Assembly: GCF_000243715.2 (NCBI RefSeq)
Contig: NZ_AHMO02000004.1
Span: forward strand, 64,501-128,500
Origin: Leptospira broomii serovar Hurstbridge str. 5399
Lineage (GTDB): Bacteria; Spirochaetota; Leptospiria; Leptospirales; Leptospiraceae
Direction: 5' to 3'
Length of the DNA stretch: 64,000 bases
Below, piece after piece: positions 10,185-19,532 of this stretch (positions are counted from its first letter, which is position 1; each line of letters starts with the position of its first letter). Position numbers and translations under genes: made by a program. Below the pieces are notes generated by a model, which was given only the letters and a program-made list of their open reading frames with translations, was not told the DNA's origin and did not search any database.

Positions 10185-11462
10185 TTAATGTTTCTCTTTT
10201 AGAAAATGCACGATTGCTTTTGCGGCGTTTCGCGAACTGGGATCGTCTCCTAACGATTGTTTAACGGAGGAGATTTCTTCTATCATCGAATTTCTATATT
10301 TCTTATTCTTCAGGATTGCAAGAGCTTCTTCGCGAGCGATTTCCGGAGTACATTCCGCCTGAATCAGCTCTCTCGCAGTTTCCCTTCCCGAAAGAATATT
10401 AATTAATCCTATAAACGGAGTTCTTATAAAACGAGAAGCGATTATATAAGTCAGGAAGCTGACTTTATAAAGGATGATCATGGGCTTCTCGAAATAGGCG
10501 ACTTCTAACGTTGCGGTGCCCGATGCGACCAGAACCAAATCCGCAGCTTCGATGGCACGCAGGGACCGATCGAAAAAATATTCGATATTCAATCCGGGGA
10601 GCTGAGTTTGCGCTTGTTCGATGGATTTTTGGATATATTCCTCTTCCCTAATATTGATATTAGGAAGAAGAAATCGAACATGTTTTTTTTCAGCTTCCAA
10701 ATCCGAATGTAGCAGCTTTGCAGTTTGTATCAGAATTCCTAAAATACGCCTAATCTCTCCGCTTCGAGATCCGGGCATTAACGTTACTATAAACGAAGAA
10801 TGTGGACGATCTTCTCCCGTTTTCGGAATCGGGGGTTCTTTCTTGATTTTTTCCTTTATCCGTTGGGCGATCGGATGGCCGACAAAAACGCTACGAACAT
10901 CGTATTTGTCGTATAACTCTTTTTCAAAAGGAAATAGGACAAGCATTAAGTCCACATTTTCCTTTATTGTAAAGATCCGATCGAATTTCCAGGCCCAAAG
11001 CTGCGGAGAGACGTAAAAGATTATTTTGATACCGAGTGCCTTTAACCGCTTTGCTAACCGTAAATTGAATCCAGGATAATCGACGAGTACGGCGTGTGTG
11101 CAGGAACGCGCTACTGCTTCCTCCACAATTCTTTCCATAAGAGCTTTCAGAAACTTATACTTGAAGAGAACGGCAGTAAAGCCGATCACCGAGAGTTCCT
11201 CCATATTTTCAATGGAGTCGAATCCTTCTTCGATCATGCGGGGACCTCCTACACCGAAGTAAGGAGAATCCGGATACGTCTTCTTCAATTCCTTGATGAG
11301 TTCTCCTCCGAGTAAATCGCCGGAATGTTCTCCGGCGAGAAAAAGAAATACGGGAGAGGAGCTTTCGGTCCATTCTCGAACGATATGTTTGTTCTTTTCG
11401 AGACCTTTCTTAGGCTTTTGGGACGCTTTTTTGGATGCGATTGATTTTCGAGAGGTTACCAC
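10185..11462 (-). CDS. lpxB: Lipid-A-disaccharide synthase
   Basis: LpxB joins UDP-2,3-diacylglucosamine and lipid X to form the lipid A disaccharide at the inner membrane. The 425-residue product shows the GT19 hallmarks AGEHSGDLLG near residue 42, YFGVGGPRM, the stretch IIFYVSPQLWAWK, and a C-terminal GTATLEVAYFEKPMII donor-binding region. A basic extension of about 35 residues precedes the family core; no alternative ATG, GTG or TTG occurs between the ATG and the core, so the start at 11462 and the 53-bp overlap with the lpxI 3' end appear real. Pairing with lpxI supplies the two consecutive steps of lipid A synthesis. Confidence 0.95.
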   Translation of the reverse strand: MVTSRKSIASKKASQKPKKGLEKNKHIVREWTESSSPVFLFLAGEHSGDLLGGELIKELKKTYPDSPYFGVGGPRMIEEGFDSIENMEELSVIGFTAVLFKYKFLKALMERIVEEAVARSCTHAVLVDYPGFNLRLAKRLKALGIKIIFYVSPQLWAWKFDRIFTIKENVDLMLVLFPFEKELYDKYDVRSVFVGHPIAQRIKEKIKKEPPIPKTGEDRPHSSFIVTLMPGSRSGEIRRILGILIQTAKLLHSDLEAEKKHVRFLLPNINIREEEYIQKSIEQAQTQLPGLNIEYFFDRSLRAIEAADLVLVASGTATLEVAYFEKPMIILYKVSFLTYIIASRFIRTPFIGLINILSGRETARELIQAECTPEIAREEALAILKNKKYRNSMIEEISSVKQSLGDDPSSRNAAKAIVHFLKEKH

Positions 11463-12264
11463 GGCCGATACTCAAGATATGTATTTTCAATTTTTCGGCA
11501 AGGCGAATAAATTCCGTCGGATCGACCACGATGGTCTCCCCTTCCCGAAGAGAAAGGATACCGCAATTATTATCCTTCATAGTCTTTAGTGTTTCCAGAC
11601 CCACCGTGGGGAGATCGAATCTATCGTCCTGACTGGGTTTGGAACTTTTGCAGACAACGGCCTTATCTTTCTTTGCGAACGATCCGCCACGCTCAATGGC
11701 CTTATCCGTTCCTTCCACCGCTTCCACTGCGAGCACCGATTTGTCGAGGACGATGACGGTTTGACCTATATCCAGATTGGCGATTTTTTCGGCGTATTCC
11801 ATTCCGAATTCCACATCTGCGAGCTGCTTTTTGTCCAAAGGCTTTTTGGTGTACCGACCTTCCGAGAGAAGCAGCGACTGTAGATACGTTTTCTGAGACA
11901 GGATTTTTATTCCTTCTTGTTCGAAATCTTCGGCTATCGTTTTAAAGATGGAGTAATCGTGTTTGTTTACCATCCGAGCCAGGAGGGCGATCGCCTTTAA
12001 ATCGAAATTTAAGCTTTTAAAAATGATCTCTTTTTTTACTTTCCCTAAAAGTAAAAGGCGGTCGATTTTGTTGGCTTTGCAGGATTTTAAGAGACCGCCT
12101 ATTTTTGCGATATGAATCGGGACGACTCTATCCGGATAATTTCCCGGCTTAAAATCGGATTCGGCGATGGAAAGAAAAAGCGGATCTTCGCCTGCGGCTA
12201 ATGCTTCTCTCATTCCGATTTCAGGAAGGTTACCTCCTCCTGCCAAGATTCCTAAGCGTCCCAA
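11410..12264 (-). CDS. lpxI: UDP-2,3-diacylglucosamine diphosphatase LpxI
   Basis: The 284-residue product matches the LpxI (DUF1009) family, which hydrolyses UDP-2,3-diacylglucosamine to lipid X, the substrate used by LpxB. Visible family features are the N-terminal GRLGILAGGGNLPE, the central DLKAIALLARMVNKHD, the AVEGTDKAIERGG stretch, and the C-terminal FDLPTVGLETLKTM. It starts 2 bp after fmdB and its last 53 bases overlap lpxB in another frame, which suggests translational coupling. LpxI is the alternative to LpxH used by several bacterial groups. Confidence 0.93.
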   Translation of the reverse strand: MGRLGILAGGGNLPEIGMREALAAGEDPLFLSIAESDFKPGNYPDRVVPIHIAKIGGLLKSCKANKIDRLLLLGKVKKEIIFKSLNFDLKAIALLARMVNKHDYSIFKTIAEDFEQEGIKILSQKTYLQSLLLSEGRYTKKPLDKKQLADVEFGMEYAEKIANLDIGQTVIVLDKSVLAVEAVEGTDKAIERGGSFAKKDKAVVCKSSKPSQDDRFDLPTVGLETLKTMKDNNCGILSLREGETIVVDPTEFIRLAEKLKIHILSIGRGNLSKINRIQKSVPKA

Positions 12265-12266
12265 GA

Positions 12267-12512
12267 TTATTTCGATGAAGAGTCGGACGGAGTAGAGGAA
12301 GTGGAGCCGCTATCGGAAGATGACTTGGGAGCCTTATTATCGGTTACGTAAAACCCGGAGCCTTTGAATATGATTCCGCCGCCGTTCGAAATAAGTCGGT
12401 CGACTTCTCCTTTCTTACAAAGAATGCATTCCTTTAAAGGTTCGTCCTTCATCGATTGAAAGAATTCGAAAGTCTGACCGCAGTTTTTGCATCGATATTC
12501 GTAAGTAGGCAT
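12267..12512 (-). CDS. FmdB-family zinc ribbon protein
   Basis: The 81-residue product starts MPTYEYRCKNCGQTFE, the typical FmdB/CxxC regulatory-protein start, with zinc-binding pairs CKNC and CILC (Cys8/Cys11 and a second pair near residues 35-38). The last 25 residues are Ser-rich and likely disordered. An AAAGGAG precedes the ATG by about 13 bases. The family is common and its role is unclear; regulatory or small metal-binding functions are proposed. Placement 2 bp before lpxI implies co-transcription. Confidence 0.85.
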   Translation of the reverse strand: MPTYEYRCKNCGQTFEFFQSMKDEPLKECILCKKGEVDRLISNGGGIIFKGSGFYVTDNKAPKSSSDSGSTSSTPSDSSSK

Positions 12513-12546
12513 TTTGTTTTTCTTTCTCCTTTTGCGATCTTTGCTC

Positions 12547-13980
12547 TTAGAGCTGAAACTTAAATCGAAATGCTGCTAAATTTGAACCCGATCGCTTTTC
12601 CGGCTGTAGAAGGCAAAGCTTATATCTTGTTTCCTCTCCGGGCGAAAATTCTTCCTCCGGGCGGATTCCCTGTAATACAATATTTTCCCCGACGAGAAGG
12701 GAGGCAAGTGCATTGCTTCCAGATTCAGTCGGCGAAATCGCGAGTTGGAATCGACGCTTGCTCGAAGCGTTTCCGGTAATGTATTTGTTTCTATTGATCG
12801 AGACGCTTTCGCTATCAAGGTCGATTTGGAACGCTAAGTTCCAACTTCCAGGCTGTCCTGAATATAATCTAAACAGCGGGACACTATCCTCTCCGCTTAA
12901 ACTTGCGGTTAGGAATTCCAAGGATCGAAACGGTTCTTCCACTAATCTACAAATCTCTTTATATTTTCCGTTTTGGGAGCGATAGAGTACGATTCCATAA
13001 TCGCCGTCTAACGCGATCTTTTCGGTCTTAATATAATCTCCGTGAAATCCCGGAGGAGATTGTTCCGGTTCCCAAAATGCGAAGTCCCAGGCTTGGCTTT
13101 TCTCCGACTCCGAAAATCCGATCAGCATCGACTCGGCTTTTTCCGACGGAAACGGATCCTCCTCGGTAAAGGAGGAAAAGATCCAACCTACGGCGGGTAA
13201 TTCCGGAACGAAAACTTGTAGCCAATTCCCTTTTTTGCCGCCGATCGTTTCAGAACGCGGATCCTTATCCAGGACAAAGATGGGAACTCCCTTTTTTAAT
13301 CTTGTTCGACCCGGATTTTCGGTTCCCGGTCCCGTCCTGAGATTGGTATTTTCTCCCGTATTTTTAAGTCTTCCCCCGAAGAAGGAAGATTCTTCTCGAG
13401 TACTTAAAAAACCTAATCTTTCTTCGAGATTTTTTTTATCCGATTCCGAAAGGATAGTTTCCCTCTTTAATGCTTTACGAAGTACTAATGAATATTTCGG
13501 ACCAAGCGGAATCGGATTGCTTTTGGAGAATTCCTTCAGGAGTTTGAGAAAGGCGGTCTCTTCCTCCCAATCCGAAGCGGTTTCTAAACGGTAGGCGACC
13601 GCCTTTTGACGGAGAAAGCTACCGGGAGATAATTGGGAAAGGAAAACATCCTCGAAAACCGGAAAAACGACGCCGTCGCCCGATCCAATATACGGAATTT
13701 TATATGCGGAAGAAAAACGGGAAGCTTCCTGAGTCTGTTCGGAAGATTCTAATTTTTTCAATTCCGCATTAAAAGAAACTAATGATTGTGAGGCGTAAAA
13801 TAAATCGTACGGGGAAGGATCGGTCAATAAGCGAACTGATTTAACGACCTTTTCCCATTTTCCTTTTTTGAAATTTTCGTAGATAGTGTCGGATGGTTTG
13901 GGCCAAAATTTCCAGGCCAGAACCACGAATAAAACTAGGATCGCTATTCCGAAAAGTGAAAGGAAAAATCCACGCTTCAA
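12547..13980 (-). CDS. Membrane-anchored bacterial SH3-domain protein
   Basis: The 477-residue product has a single N-terminal membrane segment (LFGIAILVLFVVLAWKFW) and is otherwise extracytoplasmic. A bacterial SH3 (SH3b) region lies near residues 210-275, with the motif NTNLRTGPGTENPGRT and then GNWLQVFVP and VGWIFSSF, the usual pattern for domains that bind peptidoglycan or other ligands. The rest is unrecognised. The start codon is TTG at 13980; no in-frame ATG is nearby and GGGAG lies upstream. It sits 21 bp after tolC. Function unknown beyond likely envelope location. Confidence 0.68.
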   Translation of the reverse strand: MKRGFFLSLFGIAILVLFVVLAWKFWPKPSDTIYENFKKGKWEKVVKSVRLLTDPSPYDLFYASQSLVSFNAELKKLESSEQTQEASRFSSAYKIPYIGSGDGVVFPVFEDVFLSQLSPGSFLRQKAVAYRLETASDWEEETAFLKLLKEFSKSNPIPLGPKYSLVLRKALKRETILSESDKKNLEERLGFLSTREESSFFGGRLKNTGENTNLRTGPGTENPGRTRLKKGVPIFVLDKDPRSETIGGKKGNWLQVFVPELPAVGWIFSSFTEEDPFPSEKAESMLIGFSESEKSQAWDFAFWEPEQSPPGFHGDYIKTEKIALDGDYGIVLYRSQNGKYKEICRLVEEPFRSLEFLTASLSGEDSVPLFRLYSGQPGSWNLAFQIDLDSESVSINRNKYITGNASSKRRFQLAISPTESGSNALASLLVGENIVLQGIRPEEEFSPGEETRYKLCLLQPEKRSGSNLAAFRFKFQL

Positions 13981-14001
13981 AAGTGAACTTAATCTCCCGC
14001 T

Positions 14002-15588
14002 TTATTCTACGTTTGGAAGCAGTTTATCCACACTCAAATCGAAACGTTCCAAGAGCGTATTCTTTGCGATATAATAGCGCATTAAATCGATATTAAAATT
14101 CACCTTTGCCTGAGTTAGGCTAAGTTGGTCTTGAACTAAAGTATCTAAAGCGTTCTTTACCGCCACCGCGTCGGCTCTACCTTGCCGAAAACTACGAAGA
14201 ACTCCGTTATAATAACTCTGAGTCTCGCGTTCCGTAACGATCGAATTTTTGTATATTCTATAACTTGCTTCTAGAGAATCGATTCTTCCTCGGACATCAT
14301 CCCGGACCTGATTCTTAATGTCCTGTTCTGCTAGCACGGCCTGACGAACTCCGATTTCGGTATCCCGTCTTCCCGCATACACTCCTTTATCGAATAAAGG
14401 ATAAGAAAAAGCTAATTTACTTTGGTAATCCTTATATTTAAAAGAACTCACTCCGTCCGCAGGGTCGCTATAATTCTTTTCAGGAGAAGCGAGAGTTTGT
14501 GCCTGCGAAGCTGCCGTTCCGGATAATGTCAAGCTGGGGAGCTGGTTATTTTTTGCGTTCTTTAACAGAACCTCGGCGATCTCTTTCTGTTTAATTGCGT
14601 TTAAGTAATCCGCTCTTTTTTGGTAAGCGATCACTAAGTCTTTAGCATAATCCGGTTTTTCGGGAATTTCTTCCAATAAATCCGTTTCTTCGGAAAGCTC
14701 AGTTCCATCATCCAATTTAAGTTCGCGAGTTAGTTTTCTTTTAGATTCATCTTTTTGAACTATCGCCGTTTCAAGTTGGCTGTCCGCTTGAGCGAGTAGG
14801 GAATTCCATTGGTTGACTTCGAAGCCTTCGGACAAGCCTAGGCCTTGCTTGCGCATCGTAAGGTTACGGATGTCTTTTACGTTTTCTTGAAGTTTTCTAT
14901 ACGTTTTTAAGGAATGTAATTTGATCGAATAGTCCCAGAAATCCAAAAGAGAGTCCACGATCGCTTGGGAAATTTGTTGAGAAACTTGATTCTTAGCTAT
15001 TTGAGTCTGCTTATCTAAAATTTTCTCTTCGTTTCGCCCTTGATAACCGAACGCGTTTTTCAGAAGGTCTTGGCTAAATGTTAAGCGAAGAAAGCCGGTA
15101 TATAATGGCGGAAGTCCTAAGCCCGAGAAACTTGCGGTAAAAGGGTTGCTTTTATCCTCGAAGGCGTTCGAGTCGAATCGTCTGTTTCCCGCTTCGATCT
15201 TGAAATACGTACCGGTCGCCCGAATCGTCTTTTCGATTCCGCCTTTAATCGTATCATCGGAGATCTTGTTACCGGTAAAGACGTTGTTTTGGTTGAAGGG
15301 CAATATCGTTTGGTTGAAGCTCCCGTCAGCGACGATTCTCCAGGAATACTTGGATTCAGCTTTTAAATAATCAGAATCCGATTTTACCAACTGATAACGT
15401 AGGTTTTGGAGGTTAAAATTACTTTCCAAGGCTCGTTTGACGGTTTCCTCGGTAGTTAATTTGAGTTGCTTCGTGGCTGATTGGGCTTGTAAGCCGAATT
15501 GGGACACAACTAGGATTACCCCCCAGGCAAAGGCTTTCATAGCGGGAATGTATGAAAATCGCTTAGATTCTTCCTGGTAGTCGTTCAT
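14002..15588 (-). CDS. TolC-family outer membrane efflux protein
   Basis: This 528-residue protein forms an outer membrane channel of the TolC/OEP family, working as exit duct of tripartite pumps or type I secretion. Two long coiled-coil helical repeats are visible, each beginning with the pattern ALESNFNLQNLRYQ or its C-terminal counterpart near QAKVNFNIDLMRYYIAKNTL. An AGGAGG lies 7 bases before the ATG at 15588, so that start is used; it adds 16 residues in front of the signal peptide (MKAFAWGVILVVSQFGLQAQ). No adaptor or pump gene is adjacent; the gene follows sucD by 37 bp. Partner pump is unknown; the RND gene at 24 kb is a possibility only. Confidence 0.88.
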   Translation of the reverse strand: MNDYQEESKRFSYIPAMKAFAWGVILVVSQFGLQAQSATKQLKLTTEETVKRALESNFNLQNLRYQLVKSDSDYLKAESKYSWRIVADGSFNQTILPFNQNNVFTGNKISDDTIKGGIEKTIRATGTYFKIEAGNRRFDSNAFEDKSNPFTASFSGLGLPPLYTGFLRLTFSQDLLKNAFGYQGRNEEKILDKQTQIAKNQVSQQISQAIVDSLLDFWDYSIKLHSLKTYRKLQENVKDIRNLTMRKQGLGLSEGFEVNQWNSLLAQADSQLETAIVQKDESKRKLTRELKLDDGTELSEETDLLEEIPEKPDYAKDLVIAYQKRADYLNAIKQKEIAEVLLKNAKNNQLPSLTLSGTAASQAQTLASPEKNYSDPADGVSSFKYKDYQSKLAFSYPLFDKGVYAGRRDTEIGVRQAVLAEQDIKNQVRDDVRGRIDSLEASYRIYKNSIVTERETQSYYNGVLRSFRQGRADAVAVKNALDTLVQDQLSLTQAKVNFNIDLMRYYIAKNTLLERFDLSVDKLLPNVE

Positions 15589-15625
15589 GATAAACCTCCT
15601 ATTTGCGCCCCAAATTAGACCGGTT

Positions 15626-16510
15626 TTAGCCGATCGCCTTCTTCATTTTTTCACCGACTTCGGCGATTGATTGACAGACATGGATACCGGCATCGCTCAT
15701 TGCTTTCATTTTTGAGGAAGCAGTTCCCATTCCTCCGCTGATTATGGCGCCTGCATGGCCCATTCTCTTACCTGGAGGTGCGGTTTGTCCTGCAATAAAA
15801 CCTACGACCGGTTTTTTTACATTATGCTTAATGTATTCGGCCGCTTCTTCTTCGGAAGTTCCACCGATTTCGCCGATCATGACGATTCCTTTTGTTTCGG
15901 AATCCTCGTTTAAGAGTTTGACCGCTTCAGTATGATTCATTCCAGGAACCGGGTCCCCGCCGATACCGATTACTGTGGATTGTCCCAAATTCTGTTGGCT
16001 TAGCTGTGCCACTGATTCATAGGTTAGGGTTCCGGAGCGGGAAACGATCCCGATAGAACCTGCTTGGTGGATAAATCCGGGCATAATACCCATTTTTACA
16101 TGGTATTTGGGAGAAATAATCCCGGGACAGTTCGGGCCGATCAAGCGCGTTTTAGAGCTTCTGAGGGCGCTGTATACCTTGAGCATATCGTGAGTCGGGA
16201 TTCCTTCGGTGATGCAAACGACCAAGGGAATTTCATTGAAGATTCCTTCTAGGATTGCGTCCGCCGCAAAAGGGGGTGGAACAAATATGATCGATGCGTT
16301 TGCGCCTTCTTTTAGAATTGCGTCTTTCAGGCTATTAAAGACCGGAACTGCCTTACCGACTAGATCCGCTTTTTGTCCGCCTTTTCCCGGTGTTACTCCG
16401 CCGATTACGTTGGTTCCGTATTCGATCATTTGCTGAGCGTGAAAAGATCCTTCTTTTCCTGTGATCCCTTGGACTACCACTCTGGTGTTGCTATCTACTA
16501 ATACTGCCAT
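15626..16510 (-). CDS. sucD: Succinate-CoA ligase, alpha subunit
   Basis: With SucC this 294-residue subunit converts succinyl-CoA to succinate with substrate-level phosphorylation in the TCA cycle. The CoA-binding Rossmann region ([14 protein letters not shown]) is at the N-terminus, and the phosphohistidine motif RMGHAGAI places the active His at residue 252. Length is normal for the family. It starts 24 bp after the sucC stop, as in most sucCD operons. Confidence 0.97.
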   Translation of the reverse strand: MAVLVDSNTRVVVQGITGKEGSFHAQQMIEYGTNVIGGVTPGKGGQKADLVGKAVPVFNSLKDAILKEGANASIIFVPPPFAADAILEGIFNEIPLVVCITEGIPTHDMLKVYSALRSSKTRLIGPNCPGIISPKYHVKMGIMPGFIHQAGSIGIVSRSGTLTYESVAQLSQQNLGQSTVIGIGGDPVPGMNHTEAVKLLNEDSETKGIVMIGEIGGTSEEEAAEYIKHNVKKPVVGFIAGQTAPPGKRMGHAGAIISGGMGTASSKMKAMSDAGIHVCQSIAEVGEKMKKAIG

Positions 16511-16534
16511 GTTTGTTTAAGTATACCTAATCTC

Positions 16535-17707
16535 TTATTTAATGGCTTCTGCCACTTTTTTAGCTGCGGTGCGCAGATCTTCTTCCGCGATGATGTTCAG
16601 GCCGGATTCGTTCAGGATCCGTTTTCCTTCTTCTGCGTTGGTTCCTTTCAAGCGCACAACTAGGGGAACATTGATATTCACCGCTTTGGCAGCTTCTATG
16701 ATACCAGTCGCAACTCGATCGCAACGTACGATCCCGCCGAAGATATTTACGAAAATTCCTTTTACGTTCGGATCACCTAAAATTAATTTAAATCCGTTCG
16801 TCACTGTGGTTACGTTCGCTCCACCGCCTACATCCAAGAAGTTTGCAGGCTCGGCTCCCGCTAATTTGACGATGTCCATGGTAGCCATCGCGAGACCGGC
16901 TCCGTTAACCATACAACCGATATTTCCATCCAGTTTTACATAATTGATATTGTATTCGCTGGCTTTAACTTCCAGAGGATCTTCTTCGGAAATGTCACGG
17001 AACGCTGCATTGTCCGGATGACGATAGAGAGCGTTTTCATCCAGGTCCATTTTACAGTCTCCGGCGACGATTTCATTTTCCTTGGTTAAAATCAACGGAT
17101 TGATTTCCAAGAGCGACGCGTCTTCTTTGATGTAAGCTTGGTAAATGGAAGAAAGTAAAGCTTTGAAGGATTTATGGGATTCTACCGGCAGTTCAAGGTC
17201 GAAGGCGAGTTGAGAAGCCTGACTTGGTTGCAATCCGATTCCCGGATCGACGGCGATTTTTAGAATTTTTTCGGGATGAGTTTCTGCAACTTCTTCGATT
17301 TCCATACCGCCTTCAGTAGAGGCCATGATAATCGTTTTACGAATCGAGCGATCTAAAAGGATACTAAGGTAGTATTCTTTTGCGATGTTAATTCCTTGTT
17401 CCAGATAGACTTTCAGGACCTTCTTTCCTTCATGTCCGGTTTGGGGAGTGATAAGTTGCATGCCTAGAATTTTATCTACTGCGGTAAGAGCGTCATCTTT
17501 CGTTTTCGTTACTTTGACTCCTCCGCCTTTTCCACGCCCACCGGCATGGATCTGAGCCTTTACGACTACGACAGGAGTGCCAGTTTTTCCGGATACTTCG
17601 TCGTAAGCTTTTGCCCCGTCTGTTTTTTGATCTATAACTACGCCGAAGGGAACCTTCGCGTTATGGCGTCTCAGGATTTCTTTCGCCTGGTACTCATGAA
17701 TTTTCAT
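16535..17707 (-). CDS. sucC: Succinate-CoA ligase [ADP-forming], beta subunit
   Basis: The 390-residue beta subunit holds the ATP-grasp nucleotide site and the succinate site. Recognisable features are the start [12 protein letters not shown], the glycine-rich [33 protein letters not shown], and the C-terminal [13 protein letters not shown]. An AAAAAGG lies 7 bases before the ATG. It appears to be the first gene of a long minus-strand run that continues through sucD, tolC, the SH3 gene, fmdB, lpxI and lpxB with gaps of 37 bp or less; no terminator is evident between them. Confidence 0.97.
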   Translation of the reverse strand: MKIHEYQAKEILRRHNAKVPFGVVIDQKTDGAKAYDEVSGKTGTPVVVVKAQIHAGGRGKGGGVKVTKTKDDALTAVDKILGMQLITPQTGHEGKKVLKVYLEQGINIAKEYYLSILLDRSIRKTIIMASTEGGMEIEEVAETHPEKILKIAVDPGIGLQPSQASQLAFDLELPVESHKSFKALLSSIYQAYIKEDASLLEINPLILTKENEIVAGDCKMDLDENALYRHPDNAAFRDISEEDPLEVKASEYNINYVKLDGNIGCMVNGAGLAMATMDIVKLAGAEPANFLDVGGGANVTTVTNGFKLILGDPNVKGIFVNIFGGIVRCDRVATGIIEAAKAVNINVPLVVRLKGTNAEEGKRILNESGLNIIAEEDLRTAAKKVAEAIK

Positions 17708-17926
17708 TAATTGGCCTTTTTATTGTGGTTAAGAAGGATACGAATCGCTTTTTCTAAGGATTTTCCGCCGGAATTTCCTGTCCATTCCTTTCGTAGAGAA
17801 TTTACGGAACCGTGAGTTCTGAACAGTTCTTTAGTCGGTTTGATCTTTACGGTTTGCCTAACTTTGCGGCTCGGATTTCTGCGCGGCAGAGTTAGAAGTG
17901 ATCCAAGAAAATTTGGGTAGGCAAGG

Positions 17927-18045
17927 GTGTAGGAGCTCCTACAGATTTTAGCGGTTTAAAATGGTTGCGGTAAAATCGATTTTATGAAATAGGGGGCGGG
18001 TACCACCGCTTCGCTCCGGCCCCCGCCCAGGAAGGGTGGGGCCTT
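17927..18045 (+). repeat. Dispersed palindrome-hairpin element, copy C
   Basis: The copy begins with a perfect 14-bp palindrome GTAGGAGCTCCTAC (17929-17942), then a variable AT-rich middle, GAAATAGGGGGCGGGTACC, and a GC hairpin with arms 18021-18028 and 18034-18041 around the loop AGGAA. One stem pair is G-T here (a wobble in RNA). Same order and near-same spacing as the copies at 30.1 and 30.4 kb, but a diverged middle. It lies in the 414-bp gap between sucC and doxX; the remainder of that gap shows nothing else except the terminator-like hairpin before doxX's stop. Confidence 0.8.
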
Positions 18046-18073
18046 TTCTGTGAAAATGGACCAGAGGAAAGAG

Positions 18074-18110
18074 GCTGCCCTCAATGAATTAAATCCTGAG
18101 AGAAGGCAGC
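18074..18110 (-). terminator. Hairpin downstream of doxX
   Basis: GCTGCC (18074-18079) pairs with GGCAGC (18105-18110), extended by CTC/GAG with a 2-base bulge, around an AT-rich loop. On the minus strand it follows the doxX stop but the run after it is pyrimidine-rich rather than pure T; on the plus strand it is followed by seven T. Best read as a terminator region, orientation uncertain. Confidence 0.42.
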
Positions 18111-18121
18111 AGATTTTTTTC

Positions 18122-18565
18122 TTAGAATAAGGTGAGAATGAACTGATCGAGAGAATACAATCCCCCTCCAGTAACACCGAGTGCCAATGCAATTCCGATC
18201 GCTAATATGTGGAATTCAAATCCTTCTCCCTTTTGAGCACCCTGCCAATTAATAAAAAAGCCGTTACTTTTATGAATGAGTGCGGCGCCGAACATGATAA
18301 TTCCGATACTGATGGCCGAAAAGCGAGTTAGAAAACCCAATAAAACAGCAATAGATCCAAATGATTCGCCGAGTATTACGAGGGCTGCGACGGCAGCAGG
18401 GAGGCCTGCCTGCTGGGTTAGGTATCCAAAGGTTCCCTTAAAGCCGTAACCGCCAAACCAGCCTAAAAGTTTTTGAGCGCCATGAGGAAAGATCACGACT
18501 GCGAGTGTGATCCGAAGAATCAGGGGGACCAAGTCCTCATTGGTGGAAAGTAAAGTTTCTAACAT
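18122..18565 (-). CDS. DoxX family membrane protein
   Basis: The 147-residue product has four predicted membrane helices and the DoxX pattern: RITLAVVIFPHGAQKLLGWFGG in the first helix region (conserved PHGxQK-LxWFGG), then GESFGSIAVLLGFLTR and the final FHILAIGIALALGVTGGG. DoxX/DoxD-like proteins are linked to redox or thiol stress in some bacteria. AAGGAG lies 8 bases before the ATG at 18565, so the 13-residue longer open frame is rejected. A perfect inverted repeat upstream suggests repressor control. Confidence 0.87.
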   Translation of the reverse strand: MLETLLSTNEDLVPLILRITLAVVIFPHGAQKLLGWFGGYGFKGTFGYLTQQAGLPAAVAALVILGESFGSIAVLLGFLTRFSAISIGIIMFGAALIHKSNGFFINWQGAQKGEGFEFHILAIGIALALGVTGGGLYSLDQFILTLF

Positions 18566-18618
18566 TGTTCTGCTCCTTATGCCTTGTTCTGAAAAACGAG
18601 ACAATTAGTTTATGTATT

Positions 18619-18640
18619 AATACTTTAAATATAAAGTATT
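18619..18640. promoter_or_regulatory. Perfect inverted repeat in the doxX promoter region
   Basis: AATACTTT and AAAGTATT (18619-18626 and 18633-18640) flank a 6-bp AT spacer. On the minus strand a TTGATC at -35-like position precedes it, so the repeat overlaps the likely promoter, about 55 bp before the doxX start. This is the layout of an operator for a dimeric repressor. The remaining 240 bp up to ruvA's end show no other feature. Confidence 0.5.
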
Positions 18641-18877
18641 TGGATCAAGCCATTTTTTGTTCTAAGGTCTAATTTTTATTAAGATTGAAAGGGGAGTAGC
18701 TAGGGATACGTGATGGCTTTTGGTATGTAATAGCAGAATTAATTCTTTTAAGGTAGAAATTACTTTGGCAATACTTGCCTCATTCTACTTGTCCAAGATT
18801 TATAAGTCGATTGAACGATGAATCTTGGTTCGGTTGCGACCTACGATTTTCCGTTTATAAAACTCTTCGTAACGCTT

Positions 18878-19516
18878 TCATAGATTTTTTAGAATTTCCC
18901 GAACCAATTCTCCAGTGTCTTGAAACTCTTGCTTTTTTAAGGTTTTTTCGACTTCCTTGAATGCGGATTTATCGTCGAACCCTAACTGAACCAGAGCTTG
19001 CACTGCCGTTTCTTTAAATCTATCTTCGGGGGAAGATAATTCTTCGCGTCGGATATCCGAAGGGATGGGATCCGCTGGAGTCCCTTCCAAAAATAGCTCC
19101 AGCTTTTTCATATTTTGTTTTACTTCGAAGAAAATCTTTTCCGAGGTTTTGGCTCGGACTTTCGGAATTTTCTCCAGATCCTTTGCCTGACCTGAAGAAG
19201 CGATTCTATACAATTCCCAAGGACTAAAGAAAGAAAGCACCTTTAAAGCGGTCATTTCACCGATCCCGTGCAATCCTTTCATTACCTTAAAGAATTCCTT
19301 ATCGCGTTCATGCAGAAAACCGAATAAACGCTGTCCACGCTCGGTTATCGAATGATGAATATGGAGTCGAATTTCTTTCTTACTGCCGAGAGAGGAATCC
19401 TTTAGTTCCAAATAGGTTTTAAACGAAATGGTGATCTCATAGGTCACCCCTTGCACATCCAACTGTACCGTGTTTACTTCTAATTTTCGAATAAAACCTT
19501 GGAGTCCGGATATCAT
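18878..19516 (-). CDS. ruvA: Holliday junction branch migration protein RuvA
   Basis: RuvA binds four-way DNA junctions and loads the RuvB motor for branch migration. The 212-residue product shows the N-terminal OB domain start [29 protein letters not shown], the helix-hairpin-helix region with [14 protein letters not shown] and [15 protein letters not shown], and a C-terminal three-helix domain ([14 protein letters not shown]) that contacts RuvB. Length fits the family. It begins 16 bp after the upstream outer membrane gene; ruvB and ruvC are not in this window. Confidence 0.94.
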   Translation of the reverse strand: MISGLQGFIRKLEVNTVQLDVQGVTYEITISFKTYLELKDSSLGSKKEIRLHIHHSITERGQRLFGFLHERDKEFFKVMKGLHGIGEMTALKVLSFFSPWELYRIASSGQAKDLEKIPKVRAKTSEKIFFEVKQNMKKLELFLEGTPADPIPSDIRREELSSPEDRFKETAVQALVQLGFDDKSAFKEVEKTLKKQEFQDTGELVREILKNL

Positions 19517-19532
19517 CTATCGATTCGTTCCT

